From Axinella damicornis (Eukaryota > Porifera > Demospongiae > Axinellida > Axinellidae), in NCBI GenBank assembly GCA_963931865.1, contig OZ007506.1:6465393-6529392 (forward strand): a DNA stretch of 64,000 nt, in the 5' to 3' direction. This document shows, one piece after another, positions 11,901 to 23,161 of this stretch. The position numbers and the translations under genes are program-made. The notes beneath the pieces are model-generated. The model searched no databases. It saw only the letters and a list, made by a program, of their open reading frames with translations, and was not told the origin of the DNA. The stretch's first letter is position 1; each line of letters starts with the position of its first letter.

Positions 11901-12035
11901 GGGTATACTGTATACTAGTAGTATAGCTATATACCTTTGCAGACAGCATATTGTAATTGCACCAAGGATAATGCACAGTATTAGCACACTGTACACGCCA
12001 ATGGTGGGTCCAACCACCTGCAACACCTCTTCCAT
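8479..12035 (-). CDS. Transmembrane-adaptor-like protein, two exons (12035-11935, 8830-8479)
   Basis: The predicted product has 150 residues. Exon 1 runs from the ATG at 12035-12033 to CTGCAAAG at 11935; exon 2 follows a cttcttacag acceptor and ends at 8479. Coding length 101 + 352 = 453 is a multiple of three, and the split codon gives Arg34. Residues 1-13 form a short acidic N-terminus, about 14-31 a membrane span ending in Cys30-Cys31, and the rest a tail with Tyr44, 56 (DPAYSQV), 73 (NPEY), 89 (VYALI), 109 (NPAYGLF), 131 (NPAYGEV) and 146 (GYELVD). There is no signal peptide; Arg34 right after the span suggests N-out, C-in. Such tails normally bind SH2 or PTB domains after phosphorylation. 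I know no named family for it; the comparison to LAT, PAG or NTAL rests on layout only. An in-frame TAG seven codons upstream of the ATG supports the start. Confidence 0.65.
8948..8981. repeat. 34-base poly-C tract
   Basis: An uninterrupted run of 34 C. The paralogous site near 25349-25355 has only seven, so the tract expanded after duplication or is an assembly artefact. Confidence 0.9.
9780..10068. mobile_element. Long-hairpin MITE absent from the paralogue
   Basis: Imperfect inverted ends CACTGCAAAAAC...TGCTTGGTGGTTACTA extend over 50 bp. The centre holds another inverted pair (agcatcctacata and tatgtaggatgct). The paralogous site near 26555 reads gcagtctagtatgtg, so the insertion was at a TA and TA or TATA flanks it now. 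Probably a Tc1/mariner-class non-autonomous element. Confidence 0.75.
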
Positions 12036-12749
12036 GACTCTTGCACCTGCAGTCTAGTCTAACGCGAATTACGTGGAGGCGGTCTGGAGGCGTGGCTGCA
12101 AGTCATAGTCTCGTTCCCAGACCACCACTGGACTTGCCATAAAATGCCTTGATCAGTGCAGCATCTTTCCTGGGTTCTAAAGATATTCAACTTCGGTGGC
12201 TGTGACTGAATCGTGTGATTAAGGAGGCATTGAGCATCTGTGAGCTGTGTCCACACTGTTTCCCATTAGTGGCTGTCACATTTCTGCTGGCAAAAGCACC
12301 TCCCCTAGCTAAGCTTTTGTTGCCTGCTTAGTTCCTGAAAGGACTATCTGAAGAGCAGTTAGCAGAAACCAAACTCTATAGCCTTAGCTTTGGTATGAGC
12401 ATGTAACGTTTGACCTTGAAGGAATAAGCCCTCCGTTCCAAATTGCCAGTACTGTCTGGCCTTACCTTAGTCCAGTCCAGTAGCTAGTCCAGTCCATGGT
12501 GATTGTACCCATCCAAGAGCTGCTAGTATGGTGCATGTGTGCAGTGCTGTTTGTCATTGAGGTGTTTCTGAACTCTCAACCTAGCCTCCGATTTCATGCT
12601 CCTATAATGAAACTTTTCAGGCTCCTGACTATGATGCCACTCCATGTTTTAGCCTCATAGCTATATCTGTGCCTCTAAACCAGAAGCCTCTCAGGAGTGA
12701 TCATGCAGCATTAAAATTGCCAGGTTCTTCTAATGCTAACTTCAGTGCT

Positions 12750-13346
12750 AATATATGTACGGTCCTCAGTATTTGGTGAATACCATTAATACCTTGAACC
12801 TGCTGCCAATCTATGTTATGTTCACAGTGCATGCAAGCACACACTGGAAAAAATGTGCTACTAAAATCCAGAATGTTTATCTAAACTTAGGAAAGTACTT
12901 GCTAAATTCTAGTAATAATGTCTTAGATGTAGTTGCTGCACTCTGATAATTAGAAGAACATGGACTAATATCTAGATTAAGTAAAACAAAGTCACTAGTA
13001 TCTAGAGAGCTACTCTAAAATTAAGACATTGTGTTACTAAAATGCAGAATGTTTCTCTAAACTTAAGAAAGTGCTTGTTAAATTCTAGTAATATGACCTA
13101 ATATCTAAAGAACTACTCTAAAATTAAGGCATTGCATTACTAAAACGCAGAATGTTTCTCCTAAATTGTAGTAGTAGGTAGTTGTACATGTTGCACACTG
13201 AGAATTAGAAGTACATGTACTAACATCTAGTGCAAGTAAAATAGAGTACTAGTATCTAGAGAGCTACTCTATAATTAAGACATTGTGTTACTAAAATCCG
13301 GAATGTTTCTCTAAACTTAAGAAAGTACTTGTTAAATTCTAGTAAG
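12750..13346. repeat. Irregular tandem repeat block
   Basis: Four copies of a unit containing tactaaaatgcagaatgttt, with starts near 12858, 13034, 13138 and 13289, and intervening gagctactctaaaattaag. The spacing is irregular. No coding potential. Array homology ends at about 12780, so the block starts a non-array island. Confidence 0.75.
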
Positions 13347-13412
13347 CGACACAGAAAGCGCTGCGGTGTCCGCTGCGCGCGGCCCGGGCCGGCCGCCCAG
13401 CCGGCCTCACAC
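13347..13412. promoter_or_regulatory. GC-rich island, possible promoter
   Basis: About 65 bases of very high GC (gcgcgcggcccgggccggcc) in AT-rich surroundings, just upstream of the possible first exon ending at 13621. Two cacgtga motifs (potential E-boxes) follow. A promoter role is inference. Confidence 0.3.
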
Positions 13413-13615
13413 GTGAACGTATTATGTTTCACGTGATCACACTTTATTTTGAATTCAGCAAGGTGCAGCTGCTTGTGTTTTGCGCTCAGAGAGAAACGAC
13501 TTTCGAAGCTGTTGACCAGCGTCCCCGAACCGATTTATGTTCTAATCTAAAAGAGTCAACTAATCCCCACAATCTGGTGAGAGAAAAGAAAATCTGGGCC
13601 GTTCAGTGGCACTTT

Positions 13616-14110
13616 ATGAACGTAAGTATCTCTGCTGGATAGATTGGTGTGGTGCGAGTCTGCTGAGCTTTGTGGGAGTGGTTTGATTTGGCTTTATGGC
13701 CTTGCCTAGTCGTCAGTCTGATACATGCATTCTAGTCTGGTCATCAATCTGATACGTTTGTGTTGAGCTTTGTGAGAGTGGTTTGGTGTGTGTGTTGGAC
13801 TTCATGGCTAAGTTTGGTCATCAGTCTGATAAGAGTGTCTTGAGCCTCATGAGTGTGTTTTGTTGCATGTGTGTTCGCTTGTGTTACTGCGGGCATCTGT
13901 TGGGTTGTGTTTAATACTGCGGACGTCTCTAGTATTGATTTACTCACTTTTCTGTTCTCTGTCACCCATCTCTGCGAAACCATGATTTCTCCGTCGAGTA
14001 GATCATTTGTATCCATTTTCTTACCTACAGATATTCTCTGCACTCTGCACCGTGTATCTCGTGATAGCCAAACCAACACCACATACCAAAATGTGGTTCA
14101 CTTGTGCTGG
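13616..14110 (+). CDS. Possible secreted-protein 5' exons (weak)
   Basis: ATGAAC is followed by a consensus GTAAGT donor at 13622. After a ttcttacctacag acceptor at about 14030 the phase-0 frame reads IFSALCTVYLVIAKPTPHTK, which together with MN looks like a signal peptide, and ends GCTG before GTACGT. A longer upstream frame in the same phase runs from 13424 (MFHVITLYFEF...). I cannot link these exons in phase to those at 15894 and 16202, and I recognise no family. Treat as a tentative gene. Confidence 0.3.
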
Positions 14111-14950
14111 TACGTACTTCACCATGCTTGCATATCATGTCATCTTACACAAAACCAGCATGTTCGTGTGTTCACAGTTGGGTTGTTTGCTATGACTTTG
14201 TCAGTGTTGTTTATCCCCATGACTTTGTTAGTACTGGGTTTTGCCAGCAAAATTGAAACTCACTTTGGACATAGGGACTAGCTACAGACCTGTTGCAATT
14301 ACGTCACGTTTATCTGTGGCATTTATCCGAAAGCCACCACCTTGGCGAAATACATTGGCTTCATATGCAGTAAATGTGCCTAACATCACTGATAAGCGTT
14401 TATATCTACATGTCAGTCACATTTCGTTCCATTCAACACATACTAGAAGCATTGTTGGTGCATGACTGCGTTTGCCGAGATTGCCATAGAAGCTGCTATC
14501 TCCACAAACTCAAAATAGACGCCATGTTTGAGTACCCGGCTGTATTCTCAAAATGATGATGTCATGTGCAACGGGTCTATAGGTTGTGTGACCTGGTGAC
14601 ATGGGTATGCCCTGAATATGGTAAAAACGTACCATGGTTTAGTTTGCTAGTCTTCTGGCCTGACTGTTTTCAATGTCATGCTTCACATAGTACTCACCAT
14701 GTACTGCCTGGACTCCTTGCCGAGAGGCTGAAACCTCGAGGGAACAGGGCAAGCCCAAAGGAGAGAGTGAAGTCCATTATCAGGGTTCTATTTACTGGGG
14801 GGGAGGAAGATTCCCCCCCAAACACTCCAGCTTCCCCCCCAAAATTTCTGACAATTAATTCAGTAAAAGTAGTGTCAGGAACTGCAGCATGTAGCTACAC
14901 CTGTGTGCTTTGTACCGTCTCATGTTACGCTGCATAGCATTTCCATACTA

Positions 14951-15726
14951 TGTCTCAGAGTGCCTCAGAACCACTCTCAGAAGGCTCAAAATTCCAAAAT
15001 TTTCTGGGGGGCATGCCCCCAGACTCCCCTACAAATTGCGTCTTTGTAAGTTGCCAAAGGTCTGCCAGGAGGAAGTCTAGCATGACTGTCACATGCATAC
15101 ACACTGGACACTATGACCTCAATTTTGTCTCAGAGTGCCTCAGAATCACTCTGAGAAGGCTCAAAATTCCAAAATTTTCTGGGGGCATGAACCCCCTTAC
15201 AAATTGCGTCTTTGTAAGTTGCCAAAGGTCTGCCAGGAGGAAGTCTAGCATGACTGTCACATGCATACACACTGGACACTATGACCTCAATTTTGTCTCA
15301 GAGTGCCTCAGAATCACTCTGAGAAGGCTCAAAATTCCAAAATTTTCTGGGGGCATGAACCCCCTTACAAATTGCGTCTTTGTAAGTTGCCAAAGGTCTG
15401 CCAGGAGGAAGTCTAGCATGACTGTCACATGCATACACACTGGACACTATGACCTCAATTTTGTCTCAGAGTGCCTCAGAATCACTCTGAGAAGGCTCAA
15501 AATTCCAAAATTTTCTGGGGGCATGAACCCCCTTACAAATTGCGTCTTTGTAAGTTGCCAAAGGTCTGCCAGGAGGAAGTCTAGCATGACTGTCACATGC
15601 ATACACACTGGACACTATGACCTCAATTTTGTCTCAGAGTGCCTCAGAATCACTCTGAGAGGGCTCAAAATTCTAAAATTTTCTGGGGGGGGCATGCCCC
15701 CAGACCCCCCTACAAATTGCGGCCTA
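14951..15726. repeat. 168-bp minisatellite in an open frame
   Basis: Identical or nearly identical units start with ttttgtctcagagtgcctca at 15123, 15291, 15459 and 15627, so the period is exactly 168. A diverged first unit starts at 14951. Because 168 is a multiple of three, the plus frame 14950-15825 stays open for 291 codons (repeat core ECLRITLRRLKIPKFSGGMN). The gggggcatgcccccagaccc borders look like a dispersed repeat, so I do not call it a protein. Confidence 0.9.
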
Positions 15727-15893
15727 CGGCCGCAGTCCCCCGTCCACCATCATTCTCAAGACCTTCTCCCCCAAACTCAAAATCCTAGATTGAACCCTGA
15801 TTATATGTTTTGCACCGGTAAGTAACTTTTGTTATACATACTCAGATACTCATGCTTGCGTATGATAGTGCTACTATCTTCCCTTATAGACAA

Positions 15894-16064
15894 CAGACGA
15901 CAACCAACTTGTTCAAGAGATCATGTATTTCATTCAAGAAAAGCTGCTTGGAGATCCACTACCTGCAACTCAGAAAGTGTCGCAGGCTTATTCCACTCTT
16001 TTCGCTCATTGAGAACTCCCTGGAGTCTGAATTCGATGATGATGGTGATGATCGAGGAAGAAAC
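15894..16064 (+). pseudogene. Exon A of an unrecognised helical module, frameshifted
   Basis: After a cttcccttatag acceptor the frame reads TTDDNQLVQEIMYFIQEKLL and GDPLPATQKVSQAYSTLF, then a stop. One extra base restores LIENSLESEFDDDGDD, ending before a GTGAGC donor near 16065. The protein aligns well with exon B at 16202 while the nucleotides have diverged, which is the pattern of selected coding sequence. A one-base shift near 16006 makes this copy look broken, unless it is a sequencing error. A GTAAGT donor at 15821 would give a 73-bp intron upstream. Confidence 0.4.
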
Positions 16065-16201
16065 CCAGTGAGCTAAACCAACTTGACAAATTTGTCCCAG
16101 TTTAGTTTGTATTCTCCAAGTGATGAGTTTCCCCTAGTTACTCTTTGGTATATCATACCTCATACCTTTTGGTATACATTTTATGTATCACATTGAGTAC
16201 A

Positions 16202-16386
16202 ACCCGATCGTTCGGGAAGTTATGGAGTTATTACAAGAGAAATTATTCTGTATTTCTCTTCCGCAAGGAAAGAAAGTTAGTGTTGTGTATTCTAACATCT
16301 ATCGGTCACTCAGTTGTGTTGAGGATAAACTCATGATCACTGACAGCACTGATGAAAATACAATGGATGAAACCAAGAGCGCATGA
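16202..16386 (+). CDS. Exon B of the same module, terminal exon
   Basis: From a tatcacattgag acceptor the frame reads YNPIVREVMELLQEKLFCIS, then LPQGKKVSVVYSNIYRSLSC, an acidic stretch DSTDENTMDETKSA and a TGA at 16384-16386. Exon A has the same order N-x-[LI]-V-x-E-[IV]-M, QEKL, LP, KVS, YS and an acidic end. No family recognised. The end of the exon overlaps the left arm of the inverted repeat at about 16372. Confidence 0.4.
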
Positions 16387-16937
16387 TGACATCATTGTTT
16401 TTTCACGGCGGAGGAGGAAGAGCGTGTGACTGGCAAAAATTTGAAACAGGCGGAATCTTTGGCGTGTACTAAAAATAGAACACGTGAGCTAGCTCATCAC
16501 GGATATCGCCACTGTACTCGTAGTAAAGTTGCTAGCTAGCTGTAAATGGAGCGCTCAGAGCTCACCTTGTGAAGTCTGCGTTCTCACAGCCGTTATCGAC
16601 ACAAAGCGATTCGTTCTGCGTTCTACCCGAGCCTGAAAGTCGGGCGGGGAGAAACGGTGGATGATTGTTTGCTCCACGAAGTACTTCGAAGTTGAAGGGG
16701 GTGGTATTGGCCCAGTTCTGTCTCTGACTGATAGTCCTCTGGCTCGAGATCGACTATTTCGCAGCTGTATCGTTTCTCACGCTCTGTTCTGGCCCGCAAT
16801 CTAGATACAACGTGACCGGATGTGCTATTTTTAGTACACGCGAAAGATTCTGCTTTCACCACGGGAGAATACGAAGTCACACGCTCTTCCTCCTCCACCG
16901 TGAAAAAACAATGATGTCATCATGCGCTCTTGATGAA
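16372..16937. repeat. Inverted repeat with about 115-bp arms
   Basis: Left arm 16372-16490 and right arm 16822-16937 share (inverted) caagagcgcatgatgacatc, attgttttttcacgg, ggaggaggaagagcgtgtgac and gtgtactaaaaatag. The arms enclose about 330 bp with a minus-strand frame (16898-16623) that resembles no family I know. It could be a MITE or an inverted duplication of the end of exon B. Confidence 0.7.
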
Positions 16938-17089
16938 ACACAAGCATTCTGTGAGTTAGCTGACTGAACTTTCTTCTGACATACGTAGCATGTATATATA
17001 TATACTCATGCTCTACGTTTTGTGTTGTTGTTTTTTTGTATACTACCGCAAACTTAAAGTCGTTTAGTTCACGGCCACATCCATTCAAT

Positions 17090-17575
17090 TCTCATTCATT
17101 TTGAAGTTGAAATCAGTTCATATATGTGAAGATAATCAATACATGCATGCTTAAACTTCGATTGGGACTGCTGAGACATAGAAATCCTACCTAAAGTTTA
17201 GTATGTTGACCTTCATTTAAGTAACACTGTATCTAGATTTTAGTGTACGCTAGTGCTAAGGTTCAGAAGGGTAACCGCTATTTCAGCATCAACGTACTTA
17301 AATGTAGTCCGTGTAACTGCTATGTTTTTGACCATAGCACTTATTTTTAGGATGTTGTTACTAAAGTTTAGTACCTTCATGCCTTTTCTTATAAGACATA
17401 TCCACTAGTTCCTAGTTGGAAGGCAACTAGTTATGAGAGGACCCGCCAATTACTAGTACCTGCACGTGCTTATGCCAGTGAGTGCCAATTCCTCTAAATC
17501 TGAGTGCATGATCTGCTACAATTAAGAGCATGTGTTTTTGCTGTGCATAATTATAGTATCGGTTTAACATTTACA
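17090..17575. other. AT-rich spacer, no gene seen
   Basis: Non-coding spacer with scattered stop codons in all frames. Homology to the array resumes at about 17540. Confidence 0.5.
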
Positions 17576-18480
17576 CTGTTGCATATTTCCAAGCATTGTA
17601 ACAACTAGCTACCCTGTCACTTTCCATAACACCTTGTATATAGAGACAAAAACCCTTCCCATGCATGAACATTGAGGTTCATAGTTTTCACTGAGGAACA
17701 ACTCCATGCTGCTGCCATTGGTCAATTGTTCAGCGGTTTGGTTCAAGTTGCTAAGAGTTTCTATGGTGGCATTTGTTCACAATAGATGTCACCAAAACAC
17801 CCCGTGAATTATTGTGCCGCTAACTATTCAAATTTCATAATGAGTTCATCGTTATTTTTGTTTCCAGAGGTAACCTAATAAGTAATTGCAACATAACCTA
17901 GCTTGCAGAATTCCCAACACCTTTGCTCCAAAATTAAACATCAGCTTGAAAAATTGTTGACAGGGTGATCTAGACTTAATGACAACGTGGGATGCCCACA
18001 CTCAACTAAGTACACAGCTTGGGTGAATAGGAAACAGCACTGTGATGCTAAAACAAACTCACTTGTAGAATGCATGTATGGTCAATGTGACCAATGGGTC
18101 TGAACAGTGCCTTGTGTACAGGGCTTTTCCAAACCCTTGCAACAGCCACAGCTGGTTGCGTTAAGTGGACAATTAATTTTGTGGTTGAAACTCGGTTGTG
18201 TAAAATCGAATTAAAGGCCAAAGTTCAGTGCTTAAGTACTGTTGTATAGCCCTGCCTGTGCTCCATATATGGAATGGTCTACGCAATTCGCTTTATGAAT
18301 TTTAGTATTGTGTTGCAAGGATTCCGGAAAAAACCTGTATACACAAGAGCTATTATTATGACCGAGTGCACATTTTGTTATTCTTTTTGCAGGAAGACTA
18401 TTACTTGATTAGAGCTTGAATGGTTGGTCTTCGATGTGAGCTTATGTGGTCAGTTGTGTGCTTGCAAACACTGCATGTGT
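17540..18480. repeat. Segmental duplication D, copy 1
   Basis: Colinear with about 28780-29740. This copy carries the TA-flanked MITE at 18119-18337, and the other carries the insertion at 29267-29521. No exon of the family lies in it. Confidence 0.8.
18119..18337. mobile_element. TA-flanked MITE (CAGG ends)
   Basis: CAGGGCTTTTCCAAACC...GTTGCAAGGATTCC...AAACCTG with inverted ends that share CTTGCAAC. TA flanks both sides. The paralogous site near 29570 reads gtgTAtacac, giving an exact empty site. 219 bp, non-coding. Confidence 0.85.
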
Positions 18481-19304
18481 ATCACTCGATCAGGCTCGCC
18501 CCACAATGTCCTGCATTCCACTAGTTACATAAACGGGCCTAAGGTATCCCATATCCAAGTTTGAAGATTCAGCATTTCAAGAGTACATGACACTGCAATG
18601 ACGATGATGTCATCATGAACTCTTGGCATTGTTATGTCAAATCATTAAAGTAGCTCAGAATGAGTAGTGAACATTAATTTTATCATAGAACACTAGATAT
18701 AGCTATAACGTGCAGCTAGTTTTAGCACCTTTTGTTTCACAGCTACCATAGACGTTTGGTGTACAAAGTTGTTTATGATTGTTTCTAGTATATTGAAGCA
18801 TACATTTTTTATAAGGAAAGACATAATTATGCAACACAATTTTCAGTGGAGTCAGGCAGTAAATGAGCAATAGTGCATGGAGTATTGATCATGTGCTTCC
18901 AATGCAAGAGAAACTGTTACACGGCACACATGGCAACAAGCAAGGTATTCGACTAAGGTTGGATGGTATAGTGCTTCCAACCATAGTGCTGCATGTGTGC
19001 GCGGGGAAATGACCATGCATCCGCACTGCACGGTTCTAGCTATACACTTATTATTACAGTAGTCTCTTGAAAATACGCCCATGGGCGATGAATTTAGAAT
19101 CTGCTCAAAGAGGGGGATGGGTGTATTTTCGAGGACCCTTCTCCCGAAAATAGGCCCACCCTTGACTCGAAAGTAGGCCCACCCAATTCGAAAGTAGGCC
19201 CACCCAAGTACATGCGTATACGAGTTCAATACTGCAACAGTCATTATTATTATACACACCAATAAAGGTGTAGTACATGCAAGGTGTGTGGGGAAAAAAG
19301 AGAA

Positions 19305-19812
19305 CTAATCACACGATATAGTCTGAATGAGTTGTTCATAGTCAGGACTGCAGGCGGAGGATCGAATCGAACGGATTACTGTAGCACAGCATCGGTATTG
19401 TTCAGGGTAAACCTTAAGGTGCCGAGATGCAAACATAGAGTTATAGCCGCAGAAAGAATAGAGCAGAAGATTGAAAGATGCTTTGAACAAAAGTAGATGA
19501 ACACCTAGAGGCAGCTAGTCTGAGAGAGTTAGAGCGCCGTGACACAACATTGAATAAACTATCCAGACGAGCCACAGGGTGAATGATTCCGGTATGACTG
19601 CGGTTTGGAAGTCGCCAAATTCTCCGTAAAATCTTGTTGTAGGCAATCTCCAAATTGTGAATAGCAGGACAGGAGAGGGCCCACAGAGATGAGCCATAGA
19701 GAGACATACAGTAAGACTGAAACAAGCGAGTGAGTATAAAAGGACCAACTCTATAGGGAAAGTAGCGAATAGACAGTTGGCTTTCCGGACCATATCCCGC
19801 ATTCTTATACAA
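19305..19812 (-). pseudogene. LINE reverse-transcriptase C-terminal fragment
   Basis: The minus frame reads LTRLFQSYCMSLYGSSLWAL, then LEIAYNKILRRIWRLPNRSHTG and further downstream SRRSNSLRLAASRCSS. This order (YCMSLYG-LW, AYNKILRRIW, SHT) is typical of the region after the reverse-transcriptase domain of invertebrate non-LTR retrotransposons. The palm motifs are absent and the frame changes near 19490, so this is a 3' relic. Clade cannot be assigned from this piece. Confidence 0.7.
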
Positions 19813-20640
19813 TAATCGCTAGTAGCATTTATTTAAGCTAATAGCCTGAAGAAATAAAAGATACACACTTCATGTATTATGACTGTGCCAGTTTGAACTC
19901 TTATGCAAGACAATGCAAGAATTAAACTGACCTTGCATATTAATTTATTAAATTTCTGTCAATTAAGGTCAGGTATCCAGCAATAAATTATATAGACTTA
20001 AGTTTTATATTTTTTATTGGGAGGGTGGTTACCATAATGCATGATTGTGGGGTATGACAACCTATACACTATCACTAGTCCGTAGGGAAGTATGTACGTA
20101 GTAAAGATATAGAGCGGGCATGGTCTCTACCATTAATTCTGTCGGCTAATAGTCAGCCTAATACCCAGAATCGGTCCTATAGATGTGCACATGGCTCTAT
20201 GTGCATGTAGCTGGCAATGCAGTATGGATTGTGTTGGTCAGAAGTCGATAGGCAACTCGGCCTGTTATTGATCTTCTTGCATTTCCTAGTAAAACTGATT
20301 CTTCACATCATTCTCTATAGCTCCTTGGTTGTGATAAATTTGTCAGCATGCATCTGTTATGGGCCAACGACAACCCCATGCACCTATAGCCAATCTAATT
20401 ACTCAAAGCCAGTATAAATCCTTCGTATAATTAGTGTCTGACTGATTAGCCTTGTTCCCAGGCTGCACTCCAGGATATAGTGTGAGCCTAGGCATCAAAC
20501 TGTGAGGTCAGTACTCCAAATTCAGCAAGTTAACAACCATAATTTTATGAAATTTAATGCAGTAGCTATGTGATATTGATTCTATGAAATTCTACAAACA
20601 TGCACACTGCTATAATATAGTTACTGAGTCAGTCTAATTA
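19813..20640. other. Array spacer, no gene seen
   Basis: From about 19970 it resembles 24300-24840, the spacer downstream of another tail exon. No coding potential seen. Confidence 0.5.
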
Positions 20641-20659
20641 GTATAGTGCATGACAGTCA

Positions 20660-23161
20660 TCAATCTACCACCTCATGTATTATACTAGCATCATCCTCTT
20701 GCGTAAGTGTTTCCACCTCGCCATACGCAGGATTTGGAGAGAGTTGCACTGTACCGTCTTGTGCAGAAGATCCAATCGTGAACAGGCCATATGCAGGGTT
20801 TCGAGAAGCTTGAACCATGCCTTCTTGTAAGGAAGGTCCAATCTGGGCATACACATTGCTTAGAGAAGCATCATCTTTTGTGAAATTTTCAATATCGACA
20901 TACTCAGGGTTTTGAACCGTAGCATCTTCATGAGAGGAAGTTTTAATTTGGCTGTATACAGGATCTTGAACTTTGCACAAGTTCGCAGTGTACGTAGGAC
21001 ATTCTCTTCTCAGGAAATTAAACATAGTATACTGTAGCTATATCTTCAAGAAAATCAGCATCCCTATAATTTTTCTGCACCCCTTCGTCAAATCTCTAAG
21101 TAATAGTTATTTACCAGTTTTTGTGCATTATGGTCTTTTAGTGCACTGAGGGCACTATAGTAGTGGTGGAGGGTGGGATAATGCACGAGCCGAAGGCGAG
21201 CGCATTGTCCACCTGAGACCATTACAACATTGCCCAAGTAGCTACACTAAGCTAGCCCTGTAATGCACGTTATATAATGCTACTCACTTACATACCCAAA
21301 ACAGCTAGCCATCGGTCTTTTCAAAGCATAGCTAAAGTGTGCATTATGCAATTTAAGTACGATTGTGTGATCAATTCTGAGGCATCTGATTCGTTGAGGG
21401 TCACATGATGTATACCTGATTATTGGGTGTAGTTAGAAGTCTCTCATACTACCAGACAAAGAGTGGATTAAAGCAGTCTAGCTATGTGGCATGAAAACAC
21501 CATTCATTATGACATTGCAATACTCCACAGTTACCCACATGCACCAACTTACTAACCTCTCCATGTACTCCCTTCTCTTTATCTTCAATTTCTTGTTCAG
21601 TCTATAATCACATGGAAGCAACAATGTGCATCAATCATACCAGGACAGTTTGCATGTTGACTGATAGTAGGGTCTTGAATTGTGCTCATAGCTATGCCAT
21701 GGTAATGGTTTGCTTCAGTTAATATCAGACATCAACCTACTTCTCACCTAGCTTTCTTATAATCAGAAATCCTCTTCCAGTGGACGAGAGGATTGAGATA
21801 GAGCTATACGTAGTTAAAACAAGAGAGTAGCTACGTCTTGCTGATCATGAGACCAGATAAATTTAAGGCATGCAGAGCAAAGGCAAGTCAATGAGTCCCT
21901 CTTTACAGGTTGACGCTGGGCTGAGTTGCTTCATGCAGCTGCAGTTAGCCTAATTATCCCCATGCAAAGTTTAACCCACCTCTTGCCTTTTGTACATGTG
22001 AGTTATGTGGGTGGATCAAATGCAGCAACTGTGGGTTATATTCCCAAGCAATGGTTTACAGAAATGCAGGCATTTATGGAAATTAAAATTAGACCATGGC
22101 TGAGCACATTCTAATTCAAATATTTGGAGCGTGCAGGGCTCTCTAATTGTTAGACCAGAGGAGGTTGGACATACATTTCCTGCGTACATGACTATGCACT
22201 GTGATCGACATTCCTAATCTCAACATGGCCTGGGACTAAGGTGCCAATGAAAAGTGAAGCTAACCAGCTGGTCCGCCATCCTGCATGGCCGATCTAGCCT
22301 CGTTCCCAGGCCTACCCTGTTCTCTGTTCTTCGGTTTGCATTGACAATGATGCGGAAGAGCGGCCGTGCCGCTCTTCCGCATCCGTTGTCACTGCAAACT
22401 GAAGCTTGAACAGAAAACAGGGTAGGCCTGGGAATGAGGCTATGGCTGATCAGCCATACAGCCTATATAAACGACCCAGGGATTGACGGCATAATTATTT
22501 GGAATTTACTGCACTAGAACTTTCAAGAGAGTTGTGCAAAGGCTTCAGTACAGAAACAGAATATAAATTTGTCTAGACACACGTCACATGACTTGTCCAA
22601 CCTCCTCTGATGTAGCTGTGCTGTTTTGTGGTTTATGGGAAACCCCACTTGAGGCTGTTCATTTAGACCACTCTGCTACCCCTCTGGTTTTTTGTGGTCT
22701 AAATGGACAGCCTTACTTATGTTCATATACCCAATTATGAATAACATCGGCATGTGAATAAAATCACTATGTTGGCCAAACATGTTGAACTGCACTCTGC
22801 ATGCATCGATAAATGTGTACAGGATTTGTGCACAGCACCAGATCCAGCAAGAGATTGTGTAGCTTCTAGAATTGCTATAGGATTTTGATAGTGTAAGAGG
22901 CAGCTGAAATATCAGCTTATATGCATGCAGCTAGCTACATGCAGCCTGGCAGCTGGACTGTTCCAGTAGTTTTCAAACAATGAGCAGCTAGTCCTGATGA
23001 TGAAAGCCATGCATGCAGGACATCCATCTTTGGAAAGTAATAGTGTTTGGATTATTATACCTTTGCAGATAGCATTTCACAATTGTAACAAGGACAATGA
23101 CCAGTATCAGCACACAGTACACGCCAACAATGGGTCCAACCACCTGCAGCACCTCCTCCAT
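20660..23161 (-). CDS. Transmembrane-adaptor-like protein, two exons (23161-23061, 21008-20660)
   Basis: The predicted product has 149 residues; coding length 101 + 349 = 450 is a multiple of three. The N-terminus MEEVLQVVGPIVGVYCVL leads into a span ending VKCYLQR, so only one cysteine is kept next to the membrane. The tail acceptor is tttaatttcctgag, different from the cttacag of most copies, and gives RRECPTYTANLCK. Tyrosine motifs are DPVYSQI, NPEYVDI, NVYAQI, NPAYGLF and NPAYGEV; the C-terminal IIHEVVD has lost its tyrosine. This is the most diverged intact-looking member. It lies alone between duplications B and D. Confidence 0.6.
21030..22285. other. Intron and spacer, nothing coding seen
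   Basis: Mostly the intron of the gene at 20660-23161. It contains the gtggttccactcat and ggaggcaa-type blocks shared by the other introns of the family. I see no conserved open frame. Confidence 0.45.
22295..22442. mobile_element. 148-bp foldback element
   Basis: TAGCCTCGTTCCCAGGCCTA and its inverse bound a long hairpin centred on gcggaagagcggccgtgccg. Flanks are TGGCCGATC (22286-22294) and TGGCTGATC (22443-22451), a 9-bp target duplication with one change. Same family as 33155-33303. Confidence 0.85.

Larger units (their letters stand above)
8280..12780. repeat. Segmental duplication B, copy 1
   Basis: Colinear with about 24660-28780: tail exon, spacer with a poly-C tract, intron, membrane exon and upstream block. 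Copy-specific changes are a MITE at 9780-10068 here, an inverted-repeat insertion at about 26049-26464 in the other copy, and an extra block of roughly 450-500 bp at about 10718-11170 here. That block repeats part of 10440-10690. Confidence 0.85.

Noticed and set aside
14950..15825. 291-residue repeat protein
   Set aside because: The frame is open because the period is a multiple of three, and borders resemble a dispersed repeat. No domain or composition supports a protein.
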